Source: CAYQVO01 sp964421085 (GTDB lineage: Bacteria; Bdellovibrionota_C; UBA2361; CAYQVO01). Taken from it: DNA of 34,691 nucleotides. The notes below the pieces were generated by a model, which saw only the letters and a list, made by a program, of their open reading frames with translations, searched no databases and was not told where the DNA came from. The stretch spans positions 1-34,691 of the forward strand of contig CAYQVO010000040.1 of the NCBI GenBank assembly GCA_964421085.1. Direction: 5' to 3'. Positions 22,055 through 30,867 of this stretch are shown here, piece after piece. Within the stretch, counting starts at the first letter, position 1; every line of letters begins with the position of its first letter. A program made the position numbers and the translations under genes.

Positions 22055-23296
22055 ATGAAGCGCGGTCTCACTAAAAGCAATCTCATTCAAAAGGTATTCA
22101 GCAGTGAAAGCCCCGAAGTTTATGTCCGCGACATTCCGGCGCAGTCGCTTTTTCTCGCCATTAAAAACCACGGTCTTGCTTCCTCGACTGACATCCTGGA
22201 TATCGCGTCCCTTGAGCAGTGCCGTCTTTTCATCGACTTCGACTGTTTTGAGGGCGGTAATTTTTCGCGGGAAAATTTCTGGGAATGGCTCGCGCTTGCT
22301 GATGAAGAAGATGGACTGAAACACCTCGAGAAACTCCTCCGGTATGTCGACCTTCGGCTGATTGCTCTGTTGATTGCCGAGCATGTGGAAGTGCAGACTT
22401 TCGACGACGGCAACGACACCCCGCCGGGTCCCGGCTTCTACACCCCGGACAAGGGATTCACCTGGATACGCACTCACTCCCTCGATCCGACGCGGACTTT
22501 TTATATGAACAGATTCCTTGCCCTTGTCTTCGAGAAAGATGCCGAAGTTTTTTATCAGTTGATTGCGGTTCCACAGGTAAGCACTATTTCAATCCTCGAA
22601 GACGATACTCTCCAGGACCGCAACAGGCGGCTCGCATCAGAAGGAGTGCCGGAACCCGCATTTGCTCTGGAGCTTACGACTCCACTTCCACCCTATGCAG
22701 TGCGCCGGGCGATTGAAGACCACGGAATGAGGAAAGTTGTGAACGACATCCCTGTTGTCGAGCCTCTCCTCTACGACTCTGCAATGATTCAGCCTTTAGG
22801 TTCTCTCTTTTCGGGAACCCACGACATGGATGAACTCGAGAGCGAGCTTACGCTTCTTATGAACGCTGCCGTGGTGCGCTGGAATATTCCATTCCACGAC
22901 ATCGAAGCGGTGAGCCGTCTCTGCACCCGGGTGAAGGGCGCTGTCAACATCGGCATCGAAGCCGGTGTGCAGAGTTCGCGGCTTTCAGCAGATGATTTGT
23001 ATGAGATTCTCGGCCTTCAGAAGCTTTTCCAGTCCGGTCTCTGGCACCTCGACGAACTTCGGAAATACGCGTCCCGGGTGCCCGTCCGGAACCTGACGCC
23101 TGAGATGCTCAGTCCTGAAACTTTTTCAATTCTTGCATGCGCCCGCGAAGCAATACCGGAGATGCCGCTGTTTCTTCAGCGGGATGGAACCATAGATACA
23201 GTCGACGGATCGCTGGTCAGCGGCTCGAGAGCGATTGAACATCTCGACGAGATTCAGACAATCAGGAAGCACCTCGAAGAGAAACTCAATAATTAA
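22055..23296 (+). CDS. DUF6178-like protein
   Basis: About 413 residues, no signal peptide or membrane segment. The N-terminal part (VYVRDIPAQSLFLAIKNHGL, DILDIASLEQCRLFIDFDCF, FWEWLALADEEDGLKHLEKL) is built of short helical units in the style of DUF6178 proteins, a family I recall from delta-proteobacterial genomes. ATG 22055 is preferred over 22049 because a GGAAG site at 22041 is then 9 bp away. It lies about 100 bp after infC on the same strand and converges with the secreted Cys-containing protein. No enzyme motif is seen; function unknown. Confidence 0.72.
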   Translation: MKRGLTKSNLIQKVFSSESPEVYVRDIPAQSLFLAIKNHGLASSTDILDIASLEQCRLFIDFDCFEGGNFSRENFWEWLALADEEDGLKHLEKLLRYVDLRLIALLIAEHVEVQTFDDGNDTPPGPGFYTPDKGFTWIRTHSLDPTRTFYMNRFLALVFEKDAEVFYQLIAVPQVSTISILEDDTLQDRNRRLASEGVPEPAFALELTTPLPPYAVRRAIEDHGMRKVVNDIPVVEPLLYDSAMIQPLGSLFSGTHDMDELESELTLLMNAAVVRWNIPFHDIEAVSRLCTRVKGAVNIGIEAGVQSSRLSADDLYEILGLQKLFQSGLWHLDELRKYASRVPVRNLTPEMLSPETFSILACAREAIPEMPLFLQRDGTIDTVDGSLVSGSRAIEHLDEIQTIRKHLEEKLNN

Positions 23297-23309
23297 CCTG
23301 CTTCTTTTC

Positions 23310-23894
23310 CTACTTCTTCTTCTCCCCCCCGCCCTTTGCATCCTTTCCGGCCTCGGCTCCCTTTGCAGCTTCTTCGCCTTCAGGCTTTGCACCCTCGGCA
23401 GCTGCGGCAGAAACGTCTCTGCACACTGCTTCAGTCGCTTTCGCTTCTACACACGTACCTGCCTGCTTATCGCAGTCGCTTCGAATCGCCTTTTGAAGTT
23501 CGTCGCGCGCTTTGAAGTCGAGGGTGTTGATCACAGCCTCCATCGTTGAATATTTCGTGGCGATGCAGGTGCTTTTGTTCTCATACACCGTGCGGCACTG
23601 AGCAATCGCCTTTTCTTTCGAAATATCGATCTTCTTCTTCAGGTCACTCCGTGCTGTTTCCTCATCGGCCCCGAGCGAACGTATGGCGGCGAAAAAAACT
23701 TCTCGTCCTTCATCCGCCGCCGGAACACCAGCTCCTGCCTCAGGCTGACCACCTTCGCTTTTGGCCCCTGATTTAACCTTGAACAGGATATCGCAGCCGC
23801 ATTCAAATTCGGCTTTTGCTTCACCCGGGAAGAGAAAAAGACCCCCTGCCCCGAAAAAAACAAGAAATCTAATCAATAGTACGTTCTTTGTCAT
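23310..23894 (-). CDS. secreted cysteine-containing hypothetical protein
   Basis: 194 residues. The N-terminus is a signal peptide (FLVFFGAGGLFLFPGEAKA-E), and the mature part starts with EFECGC. Seven Cys are present (ECGC, AQC, STC, SDC, GTC, AVC), spread over about 115 residues, which suggests disulfides formed in the periplasm, perhaps with help from the VKOR-DsbA protein later in the window. The last 30 residues are Ala/Lys/Glu/Gly-rich low complexity ending GGGEKKK. No family recognised. The ATG at 23894 has only a weak ribosome binding site. Confidence 0.6.
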   Translation of the reverse strand: MTKNVLLIRFLVFFGAGGLFLFPGEAKAEFECGCDILFKVKSGAKSEGGQPEAGAGVPAADEGREVFFAAIRSLGADEETARSDLKKKIDISKEKAIAQCRTVYENKSTCIATKYSTMEAVINTLDFKARDELQKAIRSDCDKQAGTCVEAKATEAVCRDVSAAAAEGAKPEGEEAAKGAEAGKDAKGGGEKKK

Positions 23895-23999
23895 GTTGGT
23901 TTTTTTTTAACTCCACTTGAATAATAATCGCCGTTTCGCGTCTTTGACATGTATTAAGTGACGCGATTCACCAAACCTATCTTATAACCTTGTTTTAAC

Positions 24000-24341
24000 A
24001 TGACTAACCCTTTGAGTACTGATATAGAAAACGATGAATTCGGGATTTTTGACCACCCGAATCTGACAGGAACGCCCGAACGCCGACTTTTGCTGGCGAT
24101 TCTCGAGCGTGCGCTTCTCGATTTTGTGGGAAACGATGAAAAGGAGGCCCTGGAAGCTGAAGAATGGATTTTTTCGGACCTCATTCCGCCTCACCCATAT
24201 GAGGCCTTTTCGTTTCCGTGGATCTGTGAGCAGCTTGACTTGAACGTGAAGAAAACGCTTCGCAAGATCCGCAGGATGCCCAAGCGTGGAAGCAATCGGC
24301 TGGCACCCTGGTACTTGACCAAACCGAAAGCTGTCGCCTGA
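24000..24341 (+). CDS. small conserved-looking hypothetical protein
   Basis: 113 residues, soluble and acidic at the N-terminus, then helical: RRLLLAILERALLDFVGN, EAEEWIFSDL, then PYEAFSFPWICEQLDLNVKK and TLRKIRRMPKRG. The pattern E-W-I-F-S-D ... FSF-x-W-I-C-x-x-L-x-L resembles small proteins of unknown role seen in phages and delta-proteobacteria. The basic C-terminal helix after it could bind nucleic acid. It stands alone on the plus strand and ends before a strong terminator. No clear Shine-Dalgarno precedes the ATG at 24000. Confidence 0.6.
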   Translation: MTNPLSTDIENDEFGIFDHPNLTGTPERRLLLAILERALLDFVGNDEKEALEAEEWIFSDLIPPHPYEAFSFPWICEQLDLNVKKTLRKIRRMPKRGSNRLAPWYLTKPKAVA

Positions 24342-24402
24342 TTCTGTCCCGGGGCGCTATTGGCCCCCGTAACTGGTTTCGTCTTACACATTGTCCATCC
24401 CG

Positions 24403-24442
24403 CCGCTCTCTGGTCCATGAAAAGGCCAGGGAGCGGTGTTTT
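24403..24442 (+). terminator. intrinsic terminator between convergent genes
   Basis: CCGCTCTCTGG (24403-24413) pairs with CCAGGGAGCGG (24426-24436) at ten of eleven positions plus a G-U, and TGTTTTATC follows. It lies after the 113-residue protein's gene and before the stop of the convergent membrane protein. Confidence 0.7.
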
Positions 24443-24475
24443 ATCTTCTGGTGCAGCTGAAGACTATTCGAAGAA

Positions 24476-25099
24476 TCATGCGCAGGCGAACGCATCGCCC
24501 AGAGCTGCACCCGGCAAAGAGGATGTAGTGCGCCCTCGAGAGAAAAATTCCTTCCAGTTGAATTCGCCGCTCACGGGAATGAAGGGCGAATCATCGCGCC
24601 CCCGTCTTCGGTTGACCTCCCGGCTTACAACGCGCGAAAGCTGCAGTCTGCGGACGACCTGTCCCCTCGCTCTCTGCCAGAAAGGCAGATAAAGCGAGGC
24701 CGCAAGCAGCGCTATACATGACGCTGCATACACCGAATTTCCGAGAAGCATGACAAGAATCGATGAACCCACGGCCAGAAACGCTGATCTCCACAAAAGC
24801 CGGACAACATGATGCCTTCCCGGGTCGAGGAAGAGCTTTTCCTCCTCGATGCTGAGATCCATGAGGTCATCGAGGTACGATTCCAGAATCTCGACAGGAA
24901 CAAACGCCACCCCTTCCCGGAAGGTTTTCTGGCACTTCTCGGCTTTCGAGAGCAGGCTTTCACGTTCTTCTTCGAAAGCAACGAGCGCCATTCCTATTAT
25001 CTGATAGTGGCGAATCAGAAGCCTGCTTCCCCAATCGGCGGTTCCGCCGTTTTCCCTGTTCGATGGTTGTTTCCTCGCATTCTCTGCTGTCAACGTCAT
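24476..25099 (-). CDS. hypothetical membrane protein coupled to fumC
   Basis: 207 residues. The N-terminal half is soluble and helical (MALVAFEEERESLLSKAEKC, YLDDLMDLSIEEEKLFLD). Two membrane helices form a hairpin (SAFLAVGSSILVMLLG and SVYAASCIALLAASLYLPF), followed by a basic cytoplasmic-type stretch RRLQLSRVVSREVNRRRGR. The ATG at 25099 overlaps the fumC stop codon by 4 bp (ATGA), so it should be translated by coupling from the fumC message. Whether that reflects shared function is unknown. No family recognised. Confidence 0.65.
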   Translation of the reverse strand: MTLTAENARKQPSNRENGGTADWGSRLLIRHYQIIGMALVAFEEERESLLSKAEKCQKTFREGVAFVPVEILESYLDDLMDLSIEEEKLFLDPGRHHVVRLLWRSAFLAVGSSILVMLLGNSVYAASCIALLAASLYLPFWQRARGQVVRRLQLSRVVSREVNRRRGRDDSPFIPVSGEFNWKEFFSRGRTTSSLPGAALGDAFACA

Positions 25100-26481
25100 A
25101 CCCCCGGCTTTGTCATTGCCTTCAAGTCAAGCGCCTTTATCACCCGCTCGTCATCTCCGAGACCCATCTCGTCGACGATTTCGCGAATGGTCTTATCCTC
25201 CGCAAGAGCCCTCCTGGCTGCCTCTGTCGCGCCATCATATCCGATTATGGGCGCAAGAGAAGTACAGGTTGCGAGACTTTTCTCAGCATATGCTTCACAT
25301 TTTTTCCGGTCTGCTGAAATTCCATCCAGGCATTTCAGCCGGAAATTGTCGCATACAGAGCTCAGCAACTCAATCGACTCTAATAAACACCAGCTGATGA
25401 CGGGCATCATGGTGTTAAGTTCAAAATTACCGTGCTGAGCAGCGGTTGTGATTGCCGTATCGTTTCCAATGACCTTCGCGCACACCTGCATGACCGCCTC
25501 GCACATCACAGGATTTACTTTTCCAGGCATTATGCTGGATCCGGGCTGGATTGCGGGAAGGTGAAGTTCCGAAAGATTGCACCGCGGCCCCGCGGAGAGC
25601 CAGCGGATGTCGTTCGCGATCTTCATGAGCGAGACTGCAATGGTCTTCAGGACACCGGACGCTTCCACCGATGTGTCCTGTGCGGCCTGCGCTTCGAAGT
25701 GGTTTTCCGCCTCGCGGAATTTTATTCCCGTAACCGCAGAAATAATTTCAATTGCTTTTGCAGCGAACAGAGGATGCGTGTTGATTCCGGTTCCAACTGC
25801 CGTGCCTCCCAGCGCGAGTCTTGTCAATGACTGCACCGCCTTTTCCGATCTCTGCCCGCCGTACTCGATCTGCGCCGCGTAACCGCTGAATTCCTGACCA
25901 AGAGCAACGGGAGTCGCATCCTGGAGATGAGTGCGTCCCGCTTTTATTATTTCTGAAAACTCACCTTCTTTTCTGCGCAGACTTTCTTTCAGGGCCCTGA
26001 GCGAAGGCAGGAGTTTTCTTACGATCAGGGAAGTCGCTGCTATATTTATGGCCGACGGGATCACGTCGTTTGACGACTGGCACATATTCACGTGGTCATT
26101 CGGATGAATGAGACTTTTATCGCCGCGTCTGCCGCCGAGGATCTCGACAGCGCGGTTCGCTATCACCTCGTTGGCATTCATATTGGTCGAAGTGCCCGAG
26201 CCGGTCTGAAAAATATCCAGGACGAAATGGCCGTGAAGTCCGCCCTCGATTACCTCCTTCGCGGCAGTTGCGATAGCATCAGACTTTTCTTTCGGCAGAA
26301 GCCCGAGATCACAGTTAGCAAGCGCTGCCGCATATTTGATTGTCCCGAGCGCTGATATGAAGTCCTTCGAGAAACGGAGGGCACTGACCTCGAAATTCAG
26401 CACTGCTCTTTGAGTCGACGCGCCGTAGAGGGCATCCTCCGGCACTTCCATTTCTCCCATTGAGTCTGTTTCTTTTCTCAT
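25096..26481 (-). CDS. fumC: fumarate hydratase class II
   Basis: Interconverts fumarate and malate in the TCA cycle; oxygen-stable, iron-independent type. 461 residues, the family length. Motifs: GSGTSTNMNANEVIANRA (substrate site, 94-111), HPNDHVNMCQSSND, AGRTHLQDATPVALGQE and the fumarase/aspartase signature GSSIMPGKVNP (314-324). GSGTSTNMN and the family's C-terminal region are typical of FumC rather than aspartase; aspartase is the main alternative but less likely. Start ATG 26481, with a GGAAA-type site. It is the first gene of a pair with the coupled membrane protein. Confidence 0.94.
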   Translation of the reverse strand: MRKETDSMGEMEVPEDALYGASTQRAVLNFEVSALRFSKDFISALGTIKYAAALANCDLGLLPKEKSDAIATAAKEVIEGGLHGHFVLDIFQTGSGTSTNMNANEVIANRAVEILGGRRGDKSLIHPNDHVNMCQSSNDVIPSAINIAATSLIVRKLLPSLRALKESLRRKEGEFSEIIKAGRTHLQDATPVALGQEFSGYAAQIEYGGQRSEKAVQSLTRLALGGTAVGTGINTHPLFAAKAIEIISAVTGIKFREAENHFEAQAAQDTSVEASGVLKTIAVSLMKIANDIRWLSAGPRCNLSELHLPAIQPGSSIMPGKVNPVMCEAVMQVCAKVIGNDTAITTAAQHGNFELNTMMPVISWCLLESIELLSSVCDNFRLKCLDGISADRKKCEAYAEKSLATCTSLAPIIGYDGATEAARRALAEDKTIREIVDEMGLGDDERVIKALDLKAMTKPGV

Positions 26482-26671
26482 ATCATTTCCGATCGACCTG
26501 ATGCCGGTTCCCCGAGCCAGATCGGTACATTACATAAGGCTCAAGTGAGCGTAAAGTTTTCTCTGTAAGCAGTCGAAAGTTAATAATGACGGAAGTTTAC
26601 ACCGTTTTTTCGGGGGCAATCGTTTGCCTGTCCGCGGGGAGTCACCGTCCAGGGAAAACGCCAGGGAGCAA

Positions 26672-28276
26672 ATGTCGAGGGAAGAGCGAAGAACGGCGAG
26701 ACCGATCGACTCGGAATTGAGGCGGTTGCTGATGCCGCTGGACGTTCACGTGATGAGCGAAGCCCGCAGACTCGCGGCGCTGAAGGGGGTCAGAGTTGAA
26801 GATCTGACGGCCTGCATCGCGCAGGATCCTGTTCTTGTGATGGAATTCCTCAAGGAAGCAAACGCGATCTGCCTGTCCGAAGGCAAACCTGTTCTGTTTT
26901 CCCTGGCCCGCGCCATTGATCGTCTCGGTTCTCAATCGATACTGCGTCTGCTTTCTGAACTTAAGAAGAGAGAACATTTCGAACTGGAGAGTGTCAATTA
27001 CTGGTTCGAAATCCACAGGAGCAGATGCAGACGGACATCCATGATTTCAAGGATGTTTGCCGAGGTTCTCATCAAGCATCTTGCCGACGACTGTCAGCTT
27101 TCCGGACTGTTCCTGTATTTCGGCGACCTTATTTCCGTATCTTACCTTCAGGATAAGTATGTCGCTCTCGCTGAGGAGTATCAGCGAGGCACCCTCCACT
27201 ACAGAATCCAGCAGAACTTCAAGTTCGACCCCCAGAAAGTCGGACCGGGATTTCTCCGGAATTTCGGGGTACCGGAGATTCTGCTTGGCCCCGTGGATCA
27301 CGACGCCGTTCTTAAAGGCGACAGGGGTATGTTAAAGACGGTTATCGCTGCTGCTGGTGAAATGATCGATGCGTTCGACTCCAAAAAATGGGAGAAGATT
27401 TCTCCGGGCGGCACTCTTCCCGTTAAGAGTTCACTGCGGCTTCTTGTGATTTCGAAAATTCAATATCTCAAAATCTACGAACGCGCGACGGAATATCTCA
27501 ACGAGATCAAAAAGTATGAAGACAGGATTGCCGGGATAATACCGGCCGAAGACGAAGAGGAGTGCCTCGTTGATATCGCAGAAGCCAGGCCCCACGAAGA
27601 CATCCTGCAGGATGAAATTCAGAATCTGCTTCTCGGGATAATGACCGACAGTGGCGAAGAAGAGAAAGACGAGAATGAGATCACGGCCGACGAGTTGGCA
27701 CGGGATTTCGACCTCATACCCGTTCAGATGGAAATTCGCGCAAGGTCCGAAGACGGGCCAAAAAAAATAGCCCCGCCAGAACTTCAGTCCAGCCGGGGCA
27801 ATGCGTTTGTTAACGCAGTCTCGGAGATGTTCGAATCTGTCAAGACAAGCGAAGAGCTTCTCACAGAACTTCTCGAGAAACTGACATTTGACGGCCACTT
27901 CGAAAAGGCCGCTATTATAGCGCTGTCAAAAGACAGAAAGAACGCGATTATCGTCGCGGCGCGAGGAACGAACCTCAAGCATGGACAGAGAATGCACATA
28001 AAGGATGAGCTGTCTCCCCTTGCCCAGTGCTTTTCCAAAGTCCAGTCCTTTGGAAATGTGAGCAGCGAAAATTCTCCCTTTGGAAGCAAGGCGTTTGCGG
28101 TCGCTCCTCTCAATGCCAATCACAAAAATCCCGTCGCTTTATATGCGGACTGCGGAGCCGACGGTTCACTGACGTTCGAGGCGCGCCGCGTGTTCCGGAC
28201 TGTCGTGGAGATGGTCAACCAGAAGCTGGTGCAGCTTCCAGGGGGTATTCCGCTCGAGATTGATGAGGATTATTAG
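26672..28276 (+). CDS. HDOD-domain signalling protein with C-terminal GAF-like region
   Basis: About 534 residues. An HDOD-like domain occupies roughly 10-260: LEEL-type segment VEDLTACIAQDPVLVMEFLK, LARAIDRLGSQSILRLLSEL and the degenerate HD region SGLFLYFGDLISVSYL, where HDOD proteins have GLLHDIG. A low-complexity acidic linker follows (about 310-370). The C-terminal region (TFDGHFEKAAIIALSKDR ... RTVVEMVNQKLVQL) looks like a GAF-type sensor. HDOD proteins act in signalling and stress regulation without phosphodiesterase activity. ATG 26672 is preferred, with a GGGAG site; the longer TTG 26624 start lacks one. Divergent from fumC. Confidence 0.75.
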   Translation: MSREERRTARPIDSELRRLLMPLDVHVMSEARRLAALKGVRVEDLTACIAQDPVLVMEFLKEANAICLSEGKPVLFSLARAIDRLGSQSILRLLSELKKREHFELESVNYWFEIHRSRCRRTSMISRMFAEVLIKHLADDCQLSGLFLYFGDLISVSYLQDKYVALAEEYQRGTLHYRIQQNFKFDPQKVGPGFLRNFGVPEILLGPVDHDAVLKGDRGMLKTVIAAAGEMIDAFDSKKWEKISPGGTLPVKSSLRLLVISKIQYLKIYERATEYLNEIKKYEDRIAGIIPAEDEEECLVDIAEARPHEDILQDEIQNLLLGIMTDSGEEEKDENEITADELARDFDLIPVQMEIRARSEDGPKKIAPPELQSSRGNAFVNAVSEMFESVKTSEELLTELLEKLTFDGHFEKAAIIALSKDRKNAIIVAARGTNLKHGQRMHIKDELSPLAQCFSKVQSFGNVSSENSPFGSKAFAVAPLNANHKNPVALYADCGADGSLTFEARRVFRTVVEMVNQKLVQLPGGIPLEIDEDY

Positions 28277-28383
28277 GCAGCTCATGCACGCCGGTCATTA
28301 AATGCTGGTTTTGCCCCGGGGCAGTTGCGATTCCCGCCCAAAAACGGCAATAATCGCTGCGTTGATATACTCGAAGGACTGAT

Positions 28384-28884
28384 ATGAAAATCAATGCCCC
28401 CGTCATTTTCTCTCTTTTTATCTCAGGCGCTCTTCTCCTCCCATTGAGAGCAGATGCTCAGGCGAAACTGGCAACTGTGGATCTCGGGAAGGTTCTGACT
28501 GAAGCTCCAGGCGCAAAGATTGAACGGGAAGAGATAGACAAAAAGGTGGAAGCGGCACGCGAGAAGATAGAGGACAAACAAAAAGCGCTCGCCGATCTGC
28601 AGGAAAAGATCGCGGATTCAAAAGACGCGAAAGAGCTGGATAAGTTCGACAAGGAGAGGAAAGAGCTCGAACGTTTTATTCAGGACTCGCGCGAGGATAT
28701 TGGACGGCAGATCGATCAGACCGGAAAGACGCTGACAGGAAAGGCTCTCAGTCTCATTTCAGCATACGCGAAACAGAACGGAATAGATCTTGTGCTTGAT
28801 AAAAGCAGTCATATGAGAAACCCGCTGCTGTTCGGGGAGGCGTCGATAGACATTACCGATAAGATTATCGAGCAGATGGAGTAG
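28384..28884 (+). CDS. OmpH/Skp-family periplasmic chaperone
   Basis: 166 residues: signal peptide (FSLFISGALLLPLRADAQ-A), then KLATVDLGKVLTEAPGAK, a long coiled-coil (EIDKKVEAAREKIEDKQKAL and on to about 110) and a C-terminal strand-helix region IDLVLDKSSHM and ASIDITDKIIEQM. This is the OmpH/Skp order; Skp carries unfolded outer-membrane proteins. It indicates a Gram-negative envelope. A GAAGGA site lies 5 bp before the ATG. It stands alone, not beside bamA or lpxD as is often seen. It converges with rpiA 21 bp away. Confidence 0.85.
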   Translation: MKINAPVIFSLFISGALLLPLRADAQAKLATVDLGKVLTEAPGAKIEREEIDKKVEAAREKIEDKQKALADLQEKIADSKDAKELDKFDKERKELERFIQDSREDIGRQIDQTGKTLTGKALSLISAYAKQNGIDLVLDKSSHMRNPLLFGEASIDITDKIIEQME

Positions 28885-28905
28885 CAGGGATCCGAAGAAC
28901 ATCCC

Positions 28906-29577
28906 TCATTCACGCGTATACCGCTTCACCGCCCCTTGAGAAGCGACAAGCAGCTCTGTCGCCTGGGTGAGAAAAAGCCCGTTTTCCACAACACCAGTTA
29001 CTGCTTTCAAATCCCTTTCCAGGGAATCAGCAATCTCAGAAAAGCGGACATCGAGAATAATATTACCCCGCGCCGTGATGACAGGCCCGTACTGGCCCGC
29101 TGATTTCCTGAGAGAAACTTCTTTTGCGCCGAGCCCCGGCAGCGCGTGCTCCACGACGCCAACAGCCTCCGGAATCACTTCGACAGGAACAGGAAACTTC
29201 TGCGCGATATTATCGACAAACTTCGCTTCGTCGACTATGAGAACGAAGGATCTGCATCCGGCTGCGAGAATCTTTTCCCTCAGGAGAGCGCCGCCGCCCC
29301 CCTTTATCGCCCGCAACCGGGAGTCAACCGCATCAGCGCCGTCGAATCCCCACTCCACTGAACCGCCCCCGAAACTCTCCAGAACCGAAATCCCTGCCGA
29401 CCGGCATTTGCGGACGCTTTCAAAGGAAGTTGTATAGGCTGAAATCCGGAGTCCTTCGCTCCGGATACGATCTCCAATGGCCGCAATGGCGACATCGACT
29501 GTCGATCCTGTCCCGATTCCAAGCACGTCTCCGTCACTCACTCTTGATGCGATTTCCTGCCCAAGCAACTCTCTCAT
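28906..29577 (-). CDS. rpiA: ribose-5-phosphate isomerase A
   Basis: Interconverts ribose 5-phosphate and ribulose 5-phosphate in the pentose phosphate pathway. 223 residues, usual length. Motifs: GIGTGSTVDVA (20-30), the FDGADAVD acid cluster (78-85) and IKGGGGALLREK with catalytic-region Glu101. Start ATG 29577 with a GAAGGAGGG site upstream. It follows the glycosyltransferase gene by 58 bp on the same strand and may share its transcript. Confidence 0.95.
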   Translation of the reverse strand: MRELLGQEIASRVSDGDVLGIGTGSTVDVAIAAIGDRIRSEGLRISAYTTSFESVRKCRSAGISVLESFGGGSVEWGFDGADAVDSRLRAIKGGGGALLREKILAAGCRSFVLIVDEAKFVDNIAQKFPVPVEVIPEAVGVVEHALPGLGAKEVSLRKSAGQYGPVITARGNIILDVRFSEIADSLERDLKAVTGVVENGLFLTQATELLVASQGAVKRYTRE

Positions 29578-29635
29578 TCCCGTTTCCCTCCTTCATTCCT
29601 CATCAGGCCGACATTATCCCCTCTTTCGACCCGCC

Positions 29636-30682
29636 TCAAGAAGCCTTCCGTATTTTGTTCTGTTTCCTAATCACCATCGCACGCCTCCAGAGCCTGAGAA
29701 TCTGAGGAAAAGCCCGGAGAGACGATCGCTCGAGCATCAGTACACCCAATATCACGGCGATATTGCGGAAAACAACACCCGGCAGGAACGCCGTGGGCCG
29801 CATCGTGAAGGAATAGTTGTTGAGCTGAAGCAGGAATCTGTTTCTCACGCTGTGAAGATTAAGAGTCGGGTGAAGCTCCTTTCTGCGCTCGGGAAGCACG
29901 ACCCTTACATGCCATCCAACCGCTTCAGGAACATACCCGCACCGCCATTTTGTCCCTTCCGCGCGCCATGCAAGGTCCGCATCTTCCCTGTAGGCGAAAA
30001 AGGCTTCATCAAAAAGCTGCAGGCGCTCTTTTCTTCCTTCTGAAAGTTCGGGGAATATCACGGCCGGAATTCCGGCAAGAGGCGCATCGTCGATGAGCAT
30101 GTCCTTCACAAAGGCGCGACGCAGGATCATGCAGGCGCCGCTCGCCCCGAAAACTGATTCCATCCGATCGAACCGCCCTCTCTCTCCTTCGCCTGAGCCT
30201 CTGTCGAAATGACGCAGAGATCGGCACAGAATCATTCCGGCTGCATCAATAACTGCCGGTTCGACAGGATTCAGTTCCGTGTCAGCCCTTAGAAGTTTCG
30301 GACAGGCCCATCCCCACTCAGGATGTTCGTCCATGGAACTGCACAGAACAGAAAGCGCATCAGGCGCCAGACGAAGATCCGGATTTACAATAAGAAGATA
30401 GCCGGCCCGGCTTTTCATGTAATGCGCAACACCGCTGTTGTGACCTCCGCAGAAGCCGATGTTCCCCCGCAGTTCAGTGATCTCCGCCTCTTCACGATAA
30501 TTCTCTTTTACCAGCGTCACAGTACCGTCTGATGACGCGTTGTCTGTGATTCGCAGTGTGAGATTTTCTCCCGGAGTGAATTTCTCCTGACTTATTATTG
30601 AGTCGACGCATCGTGCGATGAAACGCGCACTGTTATAAGTGACGATATGGACGAAGACAGAACAGGAGCGTGTGACGGTCAT
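29636..30682 (-). CDS. family 2 glycosyltransferase (rhamnosyltransferase-like)
   Basis: 348 residues with a GT-A fold: N-terminal VFVHIVTYNSARFIARCVDS, nucleotide-binding ITDNASSDGT, GNIGFCGGHNSGV (73-85) and the NPDLRL metal/donor motif (100-105), then FDEAFFAYREDADLAWRAEG, the ED-x-DL-x-x-R motif of the rhamnosyltransferase-like branch. It probably adds a sugar to a surface polysaccharide or lipid; acceptor unknown. A hydrophobic C-terminal segment (FLPGVVFRNIAVILGVLML) suggests membrane association. ATG 30682 has no clear Shine-Dalgarno. Confidence 0.9.
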   Translation of the reverse strand: MTVTRSCSVFVHIVTYNSARFIARCVDSIISQEKFTPGENLTLRITDNASSDGTVTLVKENYREEAEITELRGNIGFCGGHNSGVAHYMKSRAGYLLIVNPDLRLAPDALSVLCSSMDEHPEWGWACPKLLRADTELNPVEPAVIDAAGMILCRSLRHFDRGSGEGERGRFDRMESVFGASGACMILRRAFVKDMLIDDAPLAGIPAVIFPELSEGRKERLQLFDEAFFAYREDADLAWRAEGTKWRCGYVPEAVGWHVRVVLPERRKELHPTLNLHSVRNRFLLQLNNYSFTMRPTAFLPGVVFRNIAVILGVLMLERSSLRAFPQILRLWRRAMVIRKQNKIRKAS

Positions 30683-30762
30683 TGGGCTGGAATGATTGTT
30701 CTAAAGTTCTAAAGTTTTGTCCAGTATTCTCCGATTGTCGCAGTTGGAAAGGTGAAGCTTTC

Positions 30763-30795
30763 CTGCCTGGCTCGACATAACGCCGGGCCAGGCAG
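30763..30795. other. 9-bp inverted repeat (hairpin)
   Basis: CTGCCTGGC (30763-30771) pairs perfectly with GCCAGGCAG (30787-30795), loop 15 nt, in the 185-bp space between the divergent glycosyltransferase and the small EF-hand-loop gene. Only a short TTT follows, so termination is doubtful; it could be an operator or leader structure. Confidence 0.45.
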
Positions 30796-30867
30796 TTTAA
30801 CGTTGGCGATGGATTGCTGAACGATTGACTTATACTCGTCGGTCATCTCCAGGGACGAGGAGAGACT

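Noticed and set aside
30825..30836. TTGACT and TATACT before the EF-hand-loop gene as a promoter
   Set aside because: The two hexamers are adjacent, without a spacer, and no -35 lies 16-18 bp before TATACT.
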